Source: Bacteroidales bacterium | GTDB lineage: Bacteria; Bacteroidota; Bacteroidia; Bacteroidales; UBA932 | NCBI GenBank assembly: GCA_017627955.1 | Contig: JAGAFU010000002.1 | Span: forward strand, 1 to 33,940 | DNA: 33,940 nt | Direction of reading: 5' to 3' | Shown: positions 1 through 5,854 of the stretch, in pieces | How positions within the stretch are numbered: position 1 is the stretch's first letter | Layout of the letters: every line of letters starts with the position of its first letter | Translations under genes and position numbers: made by a program | Notes under the pieces: model-generated | The model's database searches: none | The model's input: only the letters and a program-made list of their open reading frames with translations | Told to the model about the DNA's origin: nothing

Positions 1-104
1 CCGCTTTGGGAAGTTTGTTTACCGAGGATTTTTATGAGTCTCATGTGCATCGATCTCTTCGAGACCGATGGATTGTTATTGTTTCGCTCACAATCAATCA
101 TTTT

Positions 105-779
105 TCAAATGCTTGATTTATAGCGATTTATTAAAAAGCTGAAAATATTTTCAACTTTTATTTGGATTTCAACTGGGAACTCCAATTCATCGACAACGAA
201 GTGCGGGGTAAGGGCCTCCAGCAGCCTTTTGCGGAAACTGGGGTCAGTATTGATGTAATTGTTTATCAGAACGCGATTCCCTTCAATCCACTGAACCATC
301 CCGTCGGAATGGCCGAAGATTTCGTAGCGGTCCCAGGGAATGATGACAATCTGGACCTGCATATAATCCTCCAGAGCCAGCAGCAGTTCTTTCCTCTCCA
401 TCCAGTCATTCTCCTTGAAGATCTTGTCGGTCATAATGACCTTGTCTCCGCATTTGACAAAGTTGCCGCCGTCCAGAATGAAGTCCACTGGAATTCGGCC
501 GAGGTGCAAATGGTCAATGATCTCCAGAACATTCGGGATGTAGCCATCATAGCCCAGCAGATAATCCGGCCAATACTCAAAGTAGAAAACCAGCGTCTTC
601 TCTAGTTGAATCGGCATATAGTCTCTCGCCCATACGTGCTTGTAGGATGATGTGTAGGGCAGGAATTCGGCGTGGATATGCTCCCGGTGCAATGCTTCCA
701 GCAGATTCCGGCAGACTGGCACGTAGTGGCTCAGGCCGTGAGCAATATACACCATATTAGTTTGATAATCCTGAATCAT
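105..779 (-). pseudogene. Agmatine deiminase / peptidylarginine deiminase-like protein, C-terminally truncated
   Basis: The 224-residue product matches the N-terminal two thirds of the agmatine deiminase / bacterial PAD fold (guanidine-modifying superfamily). Visible motifs in order are VWARDYMPIQ (about residue 50), LDGGNFVKCGD (about residue 103) and PWDRYEIFGHSDGMV (about residue 150), which supply the substrate-binding and catalytic Asp and His residues. Family members run on for about 70-120 residues to a C-terminal catalytic cysteine in a GG-x-x-C-type motif. Here the frame turns after FVVDELEFPVEI into an unrelated AT-rich tail and stops, so the cysteine is absent. I see no remnant of the lost end in the 104 bases downstream. 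It is probably inactive, although a binding role cannot be excluded. There is no signal peptide, so it would be cytoplasmic. It has its own well-formed promoter at 840-871. Confidence 0.75.
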
Positions 780-839
780 AATTCTATTTGAAAATAATAA
801 TTAAATTATTAAAAATCAATTAGTTATAGGATGCGTAGA

Positions 840-871
840 CAAAGATAGGCGGTCCTTTTGAGACCGCCAAA
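840..871 (-). promoter_or_regulatory. Bacteroidota-type promoter with palindrome in the spacer
   Basis: On the minus strand a -33 box TTTG (868-871) is followed after exactly 20 nt by a -7 box TATCTTTG (840-847), matching the TTTG-N19-21-TAnnTTTG consensus of the Bacteroides primary sigma factor. The spacer holds a perfect inverted repeat, GGCGGTC and GACCGCC (848-854 and 862-868), which could bind a repressor. It drives the deiminase-like gene, leaving a leader of about 55 nt. Confidence 0.7.
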
Positions 872-919
872 CGGAATTTGTTAAAAGATGTTAAAGGATT
901 CGAAAAAGAGCGTCTGTCC

Positions 920-941
920 ACGTCCACGTATGTGTGGACGT
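920..941. repeat. Inverted repeat ACGTCCAC / GTGGACGT
   Basis: An 8-bp perfect inverted repeat (920-927 and 934-941) with a 6-nt centre lies in the divergent intergenic region. A further GTGGACG copy at 952-958 and GTCCAC just upstream make a cluster of the same half-site. The rest of the 780-1166 gap is AT-rich promoter DNA with no gene that I can see. An operator role is inferred only from symmetry and position. Confidence 0.45.
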
Positions 942-1067
942 TTTGTAAAGCGTGGACGGTATGGACAAAAGTGGGCTGGGCATCTTCTTTAGAATAACTC
1001 CGAATACTTCCATTCCTCTCCCTGGATATATTTCATGTCGGCCACATTTTGCTTCTCCCTACAAGAA

Positions 1068-1156
1068 TTTTGTAAAAATGTTGCGATGTAATTTGTAAAT
1101 TACATTTTACTATTTTACATTTGCAACAGAATTTAACGAATAACATTTTTACAAAA
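1068..1156 (+). promoter_or_regulatory. Promoter embedded in nested palindromes
   Basis: A -33 box TTTG (1092-1095) lies 20 nt before a -7 box TACATTTG (1116-1123), giving a start of transcription near 1130. A 20-bp palindrome, ATGTAATTTGTAAATTACAT (1086-1105), covers the -33 box. The whole promoter is bracketed by a perfect 15-bp inverted repeat, TTTTGTAAAAATGTT (1068-1082) and its complement (1142-1156). The downstream arm would lie in the leader of the next gene. The arrangement suggests a looping or double-operator repressor. The transcript could not form the full hairpin because only one arm is transcribed. Confidence 0.65.
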
Positions 1157-1166
1157 ATAAATTATT

Positions 1167-1832
1167 ATGGCTACAACGCTTGAAGAATTAACAGCCCTCC
1201 GGGAGCAAATGGCTGTTGCAGGGCTCTCTACTGCCGAAATCGACGCTAAAATCGAAACTCTGAAAGGAGAGATGGCCATCGAGAATGACTATCCTTCTAT
1301 CCTTGAATCTGTACAGGAGCTTATAGAGCCTGTTGTGAGCAAATGGCCCTACAAGAATAAAAACCTGACTTTCCGGTTTGATAACAAAGGGCTTTCACTC
1401 GCTTTTTCTGAGCTGGATGGTGATAACAAAGTCTTCTATCAAAGGGAGGACGTACCTGAGGTACAATTCCGTCAGGTGCGCGACACCTCTCGTTATCGTG
1501 TCAATGGTGCCGGTCCTCTGAATAAGAAAGAGATGGCGAGGACCGTTGTAGAACTGTATGTCCGTGACCACGCTGCAGATGACGAAATGACTGTTAAAAG
1601 GGCATTGATGGGCCTGGATGTGAACATTACCAAGTTTATCCGGACGAAGGAAGAGTATGACCTGGAGAAGAAGAAGTCCCGGGATAAGAACTTTGGCATT
1701 CGGGCTGTGCCTGTCACATGGGGTAAGGGTATCCTTTATGTTTCCACCCAGTGGTCAGTAGACCGTTCGGATGAACTGATGGAGAAAGTAAATGCCCAGC
1801 CCTGGGGGATTAAGATTGAGAAGATCCAATAA
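1167..1832 (+). CDS. Unrecognised 221-residue protein
   Basis: I do not recognise the family. The start is the ATG at 1167, 37 nt after the predicted transcription start and just past the operator-like repeat. Residues 1-40 are a charged predicted coiled coil (LEELTALREQMA, then EIDAKIETLKGEM). The rest is soluble, mixed alpha/beta and rich in charged residues, ending in a beta-like segment (AVPVTWGKGILYVSTQW). There is no signal peptide or membrane segment, so it is probably cytoplasmic. A small membrane protein follows 5 nt downstream and a strong terminator ends the unit, so these two genes form a self-contained cassette with its own tightly controlled promoter. That layout fits accessory or mobile-element cargo, but no function can be assigned. 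Confidence 0.75.
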   Translation: MATTLEELTALREQMAVAGLSTAEIDAKIETLKGEMAIENDYPSILESVQELIEPVVSKWPYKNKNLTFRFDNKGLSLAFSELDGDNKVFYQREDVPEVQFRQVRDTSRYRVNGAGPLNKKEMARTVVELYVRDHAADDEMTVKRALMGLDVNITKFIRTKEEYDLEKKKSRDKNFGIRAVPVTWGKGILYVSTQWSVDRSDELMEKVNAQPWGIKIEKIQ

Positions 1833-1837
1833 TCGCC

Positions 1838-2041
1838 ATGAAAAAGATCATCATGACTTCTGTCCTGCAAGTGGTTTGCATCGCGCTTGTGATAGTATCT
1901 ATTCAAGCCGAGGTCCTGGGCGGAGTCATAGGATTCGGAATTTGCACCTTACTATGCATCCCTACAATTATACGTTATTCGATAGAATATGGGGAAAAGA
2001 AAGCATGGAAAAGGTTCGATGATAAAGCTCAAGATGATTAA
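1838..2041 (+). CDS. Small two-helix membrane protein
   Basis: This 67-residue protein starts 5 nt after the preceding stop, so the two are co-transcribed. It has two hydrophobic segments (about residues 3-23 and 27-45) and a charged C-terminal tail (KKAWKRFDDKAQDD). It is probably an inner-membrane hairpin with its tail in the cytoplasm. An overlapping frame at 1792-2022 has no such pattern and is rejected. The family is unknown; its job is presumably tied to the 221-residue neighbour. Confidence 0.6.
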   Translation: MKKIIMTSVLQVVCIALVIVSIQAEVLGGVIGFGICTLLCIPTIIRYSIEYGEKKAWKRFDDKAQDD

Positions 2042-2046
2042 AGAAC

Positions 2047-2077
2047 AGCGCCCACTTTTGTGAGCGCTTTCTTTTTT
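2047..2077 (+). terminator. Rho-independent terminator
   Basis: The stem AGCGC-C-CAC / GTG-A-GCGCT has a TTTT loop (2047-2068), one mismatch, and a T-rich tail to 2077. It closes the 1167-2041 cassette. Confidence 0.8.
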
Positions 2078-2105
2078 CGTCAGTAGCTAACAGATAAAAC
2101 AGAGA

Positions 2106-2525
2106 TTATGATTTGATTCGTGATACATGTGCCTCTTTTGGATCTTTCCGGAAGTAATCGACCTCGCAGTAGGTGTGGGCGCAAAGGCGGGAGCGGTCGG
2201 TGAAGCCGAAGTAGTTCTTCAGGATGGTGGCAATGAGGCCGGGAAGACGTGGGTCTCCGGCAAGCACTGTCAGGTCGAAACTGTCCTGGCCATCGCCATA
2301 GGGGTCATCGAAGCCGACGCCTTCAGGAGAGTAGCGGAACCTATCGGCCTTCTCCTTGGTGTCAAAGTAAATGACCGTGATGTTCTGGTACATCGGCCCG
2401 CCGTTCTCTTGGTGGCCGCTGATGGTGATGTGCAGGTCTTCGTCGCTTTCGGTTTCGCCCAAGTCGGTGGCGATGAAGCCGCACAAAACATCAATTTTAC
2501 GCATAGTTTTACGCATAATGACCAC
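2106..2525 (-). CDS. Unrecognised 139-residue protein
   Basis: The product is small, acidic and soluble, without signal peptide or membrane helices. Residues 10-60 alternate like beta strands (KIDVLCGFIATDLG, DEDLHITISGH, NITVIYFDTKEKADRF). A helix-like segment follows (LPGLIATILKNYFGF), and the C-terminus contains Cys and Tyr (LCAHTYCEVDYF). The start could be the first ATG at 2525 or MRKIDV at 2504; the latter looks more natural. Its codon use resembles the GC-rich genes to the right, not the AT-rich cassette to the left, with which it converges. Function is unknown. Confidence 0.55.
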   Translation of the reverse strand: MVIMRKTMRKIDVLCGFIATDLGETESDEDLHITISGHQENGGPMYQNITVIYFDTKEKADRFRYSPEGVGFDDPYGDGQDSFDLTVLAGDPRLPGLIATILKNYFGFTDRSRLCAHTYCEVDYFRKDPKEAHVSRIKS

Positions 2526-2641
2526 TAAATCTTATTATGCCAAAATGAACTCTAACTGACTATTTGCGCTCTCTATCAAACAATTATAATACTCCACCAA
2601 ACCCTGTTAAACACTAAAAAAGGGCTTCCCAGCACCACGGT

Positions 2642-2673
2642 AACCCGCTCAGACAGAGCGGGTTTTTGTTTTT
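2642..2673 (+). terminator. Orphan Rho-independent terminator
   Basis: A perfect 9-bp stem AACCCGCTC / GAGCGGGTT with a 5-nt loop is followed by a T-rich tail. It is oriented for plus-strand transcription, yet both flanking genes are on the minus strand. The transcript it ends is not visible as an ORF. Confidence 0.7.
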
Positions 2674-2692
2674 GTTCTCACTTTAGTGTTTT

Positions 2693-2770
2693 CGGCCCGT
2701 ATATTCGGTATTTGGTCCCAAAGCTTTATTTATTACTGGTTTTGGGACCATAATCAGCGATTTTGGGCCG
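2693..2770. repeat. Large nested dyad symmetry
   Basis: TGGTCCCAAA (2713-2722) and TTTGGGACCA (2741-2750) form a perfect 10-bp inverted repeat with an 18-nt centre. Outside it, CGGCCC (2693-2698) and GGGCCG (2765-2770) are placed at exactly 14 nt on both sides and share the same centre (2731.5). It lies just past the GNAT gene. It lacks a T tract, so it is not a normal terminator. Confidence 0.6.
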
Positions 2771-2774
2771 TTTC

Positions 2775-3317
2775 TCAGTCTAATGCGTAATCCAGCCGCA
2801 TGACCTTCACCGGACGCTCGTCGCCCCGGTAAAGGTGGCTGCACCAGTTGACCTCACCGGTGTCGCGGAAGCCGCATTTCTCCATCACACGGCCGGAGGC
2901 GGGATTGTCCACGAAGAAATCGCTCCAGAGAACCTGGAAGCCCTTTACATTGAAACACCAGGTGACCATCGCGCGGAGCGCCTCGGTACATAGTCCCTGG
3001 TTCCAGTAAGGCCTCGCGATCCAGTAACCCAACTCCGCATCGTCCTCGCCTATGTCGATGTTGCTCTCCCCGAAAGCGTAATAGCACATGCACCCGACCG
3101 GCTCCCCGGTCTCTTTCAGCTCCAAGGCCCAAGTGTGGCCGTTGGAGAAGATATCCCGGATGACGGACAAGCTCTCTTCCACGCTCCTATGCGGTGGCCA
3201 CCCCGCGCGCTGGCCAACCTCCGGGTCGCTGGCGTACTTGAAAAGTGTCTCCGCGTCGGAATCTCTCCAGGGCGTGAAACGCAGCCGCGGTGTCTCTATG
3301 TTCAACTCTTCTTCCAT
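2775..3317 (-). CDS. GNAT family N-acetyltransferase (RimJ/RimL type)
   Basis: This 180-residue protein matches the COG1670 / Acetyltransf_3 group, which transfers an acetyl group from acetyl-CoA to the N-terminal amine of a protein or to a small-molecule amine. It opens with the typical ETPRLRFTPWRDSDAETLF. The acetyl-CoA-binding motif A appears as ELGYWIARPYWNQGLCTEAL (about residues 93-112), followed by NPASGRVMEKCGFRDTGE (about residue 137), the usual C-terminal signature. It is full length for the family and cytoplasmic. Its ATG overlaps the stop of the upstream flavin-reductase-like gene by one base, so translation is probably coupled. The substrate cannot be told from the sequence. Confidence 0.9.
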   Translation of the reverse strand: MEEELNIETPRLRFTPWRDSDAETLFKYASDPEVGQRAGWPPHRSVEESLSVIRDIFSNGHTWALELKETGEPVGCMCYYAFGESNIDIGEDDAELGYWIARPYWNQGLCTEALRAMVTWCFNVKGFQVLWSDFFVDNPASGRVMEKCGFRDTGEVNWCSHLYRGDERPVKVMRLDYALD

Positions 3318-3772
3318 CAGGGCTCAATCATATAAGAGGCGACTATCTCCCCGTAGAAGCAGAAGTGGTCGTTGCTCTGGATCCGGTAGAATCTGTCACG
3401 GAGTTCCTCCGGGAGCCTGCTGTCGTCCTGCTTCTGGTCGAGGAGCCCCAAAGCCTTCCTGTCGAACTCCCCGACAGGGATGTTGACGGTGAACTCAGGA
3501 TTCTTCTGCAGCATTTCCCATGTGTACCTGCAATCCCTGACGTAAGCGATGAAGACGGGTTTCTCCCATACGACACCGAGTGTACCCCACCCGATGGTCA
3601 TGGAGTTGATCTTGTCACCGGTCTTCGTGGTGACGAGGATGCCCGGCTGCCGGCAACGCTCGATGATCGCCGGAGGATAGTTGAAGACCGTCTTCACCGG
3701 GTCCCTGGACATCAGGAAGACGAACAGGGAGAAAAGGGCGCAGGCGGCGAGGGATTCGAGTAGGAAGGTCAT
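3317..3772 (-). CDS. Flavin reductase-like domain protein, internally shortened
   Basis: The N-terminal half fits the flavin reductase-like / FMN-binding split barrel (PF01613): PGILVTTKTGDKINSMTIGW, LGVVWEKPVFIAYVRDCRYT, then FTVNIPVGEFDRKALG. The C-terminal part RLPEELRDRFY...YGEIVASYMIE also fits. Family members are roughly 180-200 residues. Here about 30-45 residues are missing between KALG and the SRLPEE region, and a few more before YGEI, giving 151 residues. The first 20 residues form a hydrophobic segment unusual for this cytoplasmic family; an alternative start MSRDPVKTVF at 3712 would remove it and leave about 131 residues. It may be a degenerate gene or a trimmed flavin-binding protein. 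It lies in a run with the genes on both sides. Confidence 0.6.
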   Translation of the reverse strand: MTFLLESLAACALFSLFVFLMSRDPVKTVFNYPPAIIERCRQPGILVTTKTGDKINSMTIGWGTLGVVWEKPVFIAYVRDCRYTWEMLQKNPEFTVNIPVGEFDRKALGLLDQKQDDSRLPEELRDRFYRIQSNDHFCFYGEIVASYMIEP

Positions 3773-3799
3773 GGCTCAGTCTGTGGGCTTATCATTGTC

Positions 3800-4138
3800 T
3801 TATCCCATCCTTGCTTCATTCAAGGGATGCTTCCAGTCAACCACCGCATCATGCTCTGCGGCAATGGCATCGATCTCGCTCCGAAGGGACTCCAGGAAGG
3901 CGGTTTCACGCTTTTTGGAACGTCGACCTGGAGCATGGTAGATCTCCTTCTCGAAATATGCGTCGTACGACACTCCGAAATCCTCGGCATCCCGATGGGG
4001 GAAGAAAGAGACCGCGACCTTGTACGAGATCATACCTGCCTCCGAGTCGGAGATCAGAAGGACTAGGGCGCCCCGACGCTCCACGCCGGAGAAGCGGGCT
4101 TGGGCTTGGAAGTATTGCGAATATACGTTGATGACCAT
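3800..4138 (-). CDS. Conserved-looking 112-residue protein of unknown function
   Basis: The protein begins MVINVYSQYFQAQARF and contains RRGALVLLISDSEAGMISYKVAVSFFPH, suggesting a small beta-rich domain. A basic patch follows (PGRRSKKRETAF), then a C-terminal helix (FLESLRSEIDAIAAEHDAVVDW). There is no signal peptide or membrane helix. The frame was chosen over three competing ORFs because its composition is protein-like and it lies 27 nt upstream of the flavin-reductase-like gene on the same strand. A promoter-like element lies upstream at 4237-4244. I have a vague memory of similar Bacteroidales hypothetical proteins but cannot name a family. Confidence 0.6.
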   Translation of the reverse strand: MVINVYSQYFQAQARFSGVERRGALVLLISDSEAGMISYKVAVSFFPHRDAEDFGVSYDAYFEKEIYHAPGRRSKKRETAFLESLRSEIDAIAAEHDAVVDWKHPLNEARMG

Positions 4139-4224
4139 GATAACAGATGCTAGAGGTTATGTGAGTTGCGGCGCTTCTTCTCGGCTGCGAGGTGTTTGCG
4201 TGATTCCATAAGAGACGAGTCAAA

Positions 4225-4244
4225 GATTCCAGGAATCAAATTTA
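4225..4244 (-). promoter_or_regulatory. -7-like box TAAATTTG beside a 13-bp palindrome
   Basis: On the minus strand TAAATTTG (4237-4244) fits the -7 consensus. It is immediately followed by the palindrome GATTCC-A-GGAATC (4225-4237), with a third GATTCC at 4202-4207. The -33 box is poor. It could drive the 4138-2775 run with a leader of about 95 nt. Confidence 0.35.
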
Positions 4245-4288
4245 AGAATTCTTTGCGGGAAAGTAAAAGCCTGAATGGTTTGCTGACC

Positions 4289-5506
4289 CTATATCAGCCC
4301 CAGGTCCTTGGCTGTAGAGGTAAGCTCCACGGTGTTCGCGACATCAAATTTAACTAGGAGTTTCTTCCTGTACCACTTGATGGTTTCCGGGCTGAGCCCA
4401 AGACCTTCGGCGATTTGTGGCGTAGTGTAGCCCTTGGTCAGCAGGTCCAGGATTTCTTTTTCCCGCGGGGAAACCTGTGGAATGTCTTCACCTGAATGGG
4501 GGCGACGGGTTTCCTGGATAGTCTCTTCCAGGACGGCGGAGACTTCGGCCTGTTCCTTCCTCGAGCGACGCAATTTCTTTCCAATCAGCAGTACCGCAAG
4601 GAAAAGCAACAGAATGAGAATCGCACCTATGGCTATGAGTATCAGCTGTTTCCTTTGGGTAAGAAGCGCTGCCGACATGTACTCGTAATTCTCTTTGGTA
4701 AAGGTCAACTCCTCCTTGTCATGCGAAGAGAAATACTCGTCGGCCTTATGGAGATGCTTGAGCGCTTTCCCGCTTTTCCCTTGCTCCATATACACGCGTC
4801 CGAGGCCTTTCTGAGCCATTGCTACCATAAGGGAGTCTCCTTGAGCATATTCCATAGCTCTCTCATAAGCCTGAGAGGCTTTCCGTAGCTCGCCCTGTTC
4901 CACCCAGGTTTCCCCGATGTTATAGTAGAGGATGGCGTTGCTCTGGTTCCATCCATATTTGTCGAAAATGGCGCCGGCTTTCCCGTACCAGTCCATTGCC
5001 TGCGGGATGGAGTCCATCATATTGTAAAGGTTGCCGATGGCCCCGTAAAGAGCCGAACGGGTGTCATCGATGGCAAGCTCGGAATAACCTTCCGGAGCGG
5101 TGGGGGAAGTTGCCCCTTCCGCCATCCTTTCCACGGCAGAGAGCGCTTTCCTGTAATAAAAGAGCGAGCTGTCATATTTCTCGGAAGCCCAGAAGCACTG
5201 CCCAAGGTAGCGGAAGGCATCAGCGTTGGCTTCCTCCCAACCTCTCGGCTCAGAGACGGAGAGCGCCTTTCGGGCATAGAAAGCGCATTTCTCGCCGTTC
5301 AAGGCGCTGTAACCCAGCATGAGGTCCCGAAAGGCCCGGTTCAGGTCCACCAGTTCCCTGGTCGAAGCGAGGTCTATGGCATCAGGAGTCCATCTCGCGA
5401 CGACTCTTTCAAGGGAATCAAGGTTGTGTCCCCTATGGTCATTGTACGCTAAAACCCGTGCGCTTGACAAAGCTGTCAGCAGCAAAATGATACCTATTCT
5501 TCTCAT
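4289..5506 (-). CDS. TPR membrane protein with C-terminal LuxR-type HTH
   Basis: A membrane-anchored regulator of the Bacteroidota TPR-TM-LuxR type. The start was set at MRRIGIILLLTALSSARVLA (405 residues), a clean signal peptide right behind a -7 box; an ORF extension to 5680 crosses that promoter and is rejected. Residues 25-270 are periplasmic TPR-like helices (e.g. AILYYNIGETWVEQGELRKASQAYERAM, here only partly quoted as YYNIGETWVEQGELRKA). A transmembrane helix (about 288-309) and a basic linker follow. The C-terminal HTH (345-405) carries VSPREKEILDLLTKGYTTPQ and GLGLSPETIKWYRKKLL. No receiver domain is present. It is divergent from a small protein with a near-identical HTH at 5628, so mutual or shared control is likely. 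The ligand is unknown. Confidence 0.85.
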   Translation of the reverse strand: MRRIGIILLLTALSSARVLAYNDHRGHNLDSLERVVARWTPDAIDLASTRELVDLNRAFRDLMLGYSALNGEKCAFYARKALSVSEPRGWEEANADAFRYLGQCFWASEKYDSSLFYYRKALSAVERMAEGATSPTAPEGYSELAIDDTRSALYGAIGNLYNMMDSIPQAMDWYGKAGAIFDKYGWNQSNAILYYNIGETWVEQGELRKASQAYERAMEYAQGDSLMVAMAQKGLGRVYMEQGKSGKALKHLHKADEYFSSHDKEELTFTKENYEYMSAALLTQRKQLILIAIGAILILLLFLAVLLIGKKLRRSRKEQAEVSAVLEETIQETRRPHSGEDIPQVSPREKEILDLLTKGYTTPQIAEGLGLSPETIKWYRKKLLVKFDVANTVELTSTAKDLGLI

Positions 5507-5511
5507 AGAGA

Positions 5512-5519
5512 CAAAGATA
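5512..5519 (-). promoter_or_regulatory. -7 box TATCTTTG, near-leaderless
   Basis: A perfect TAnnTTTG element on the minus strand ends 5 nt before the ATG at 5506. The transcript would start at or next to the start codon. A -33 box is weak (GTTG at 5542-5545, 22-nt spacer). Confidence 0.6.
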
Positions 5520-5551
5520 GTAAATATAAATCGACCATATTCAACCCTTTG

Positions 5552-5584
5552 GGGTGGAGTTTGCCACCCGAAAGGGTGGTGTTT
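5552..5584. repeat. Direct repeat and hairpin in the divergent LuxR intergenic region
   Basis: GGGTGG-w-GTTT occurs at 5552-5562 and again at 5574-5584, exactly 22 bp apart (two helical turns). The inverted copy CCACCC (5564-5569) with GGGTGG (5574-5579) makes a 6-bp hairpin with a GAAA loop. It lies between two LuxR-HTH genes, so it is a candidate operator for either product. Confidence 0.5.
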
Positions 5585-5627
5585 AAGACAAATAAATAGC
5601 CGAAATTCGCGAAAACGAAAACCACAA

Positions 5628-5843
5628 ATGGACGAAATCACAGCAAATGACATTAAACTGACAAGAAGGGAGAAGTCCATCCTTCAGGAAGTTGCCATCG
5701 GCCGAACCACACCTCAGATCGCCCAAGACTTGGGGTTGAGCCCGGAGACCGTCAAGTGGTACAGGAAGCAGCTTCTTGTCAAATTCTCCGCGTCCACATC
5801 AGCGGAAATCGTGCGGAAAGCCTTTGAGATGAAAATCCTTTAA
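5628..5843 (+). CDS. Stand-alone LuxR-type HTH protein (71 residues)
   Basis: The gene product is nearly only a LuxR/GerE helix-turn-helix: LTRREKSILQEVAIGRTTPQ, then QDLGLSPETVKWYRKQLLVK. The start is the ATG at 5628; the longer frame from 5319 runs antisense to the TPR-LuxR gene and is rejected. It has no sensor, receiver or membrane segment. The HTH is strikingly close to the C-terminus of the divergent TPR-LuxR protein (shared GLSPET-KWYRK-LLVKF core), which points to duplication of one domain. The OmpA-like gene starts 11 nt downstream, so this is probably the first gene of that operon. It may act as an autonomous regulator or as a competitor for the membrane protein's operator. Confidence 0.75.
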   Translation: MDEITANDIKLTRREKSILQEVAIGRTTPQIAQDLGLSPETVKWYRKQLLVKFSASTSAEIVRKAFEMKIL

Positions 5844-5854
5844 TATGTTAGAAT

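Noticed and set aside
3-116. Open plus-strand frame at the left edge (possible 3' end of a gene)
   Set aside because: Only 37 codons, a second frame is also open here, and no family is recognisable; it overlaps the deiminase remnant.
162-605. 147-codon plus-strand frame
   Set aside because: Antisense to the deiminase-like gene, which has clear motifs.
2713-2750. Terminator for the GNAT gene
   Set aside because: No T tract follows in the minus direction, the loop is 18 nt, and outer symmetry points to a protein-binding or recombination site.
3811-4131. 106-codon plus-strand frame opposite the 112-residue protein
   Set aside because: Arg/Ser/Pro-rich shadow composition with no strand or helix pattern; the minus-strand frame is protein-like.
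5319-5627. N-terminal extension of the small LuxR protein
   Set aside because: It runs antisense through the TPR-LuxR start and promoter; only the part from 5628 has domain sequence.
5507-5680. N-terminal extension of the TPR-LuxR protein
   Set aside because: It crosses the -7 box and the direct repeats, and hides a clean signal peptide at 5506.
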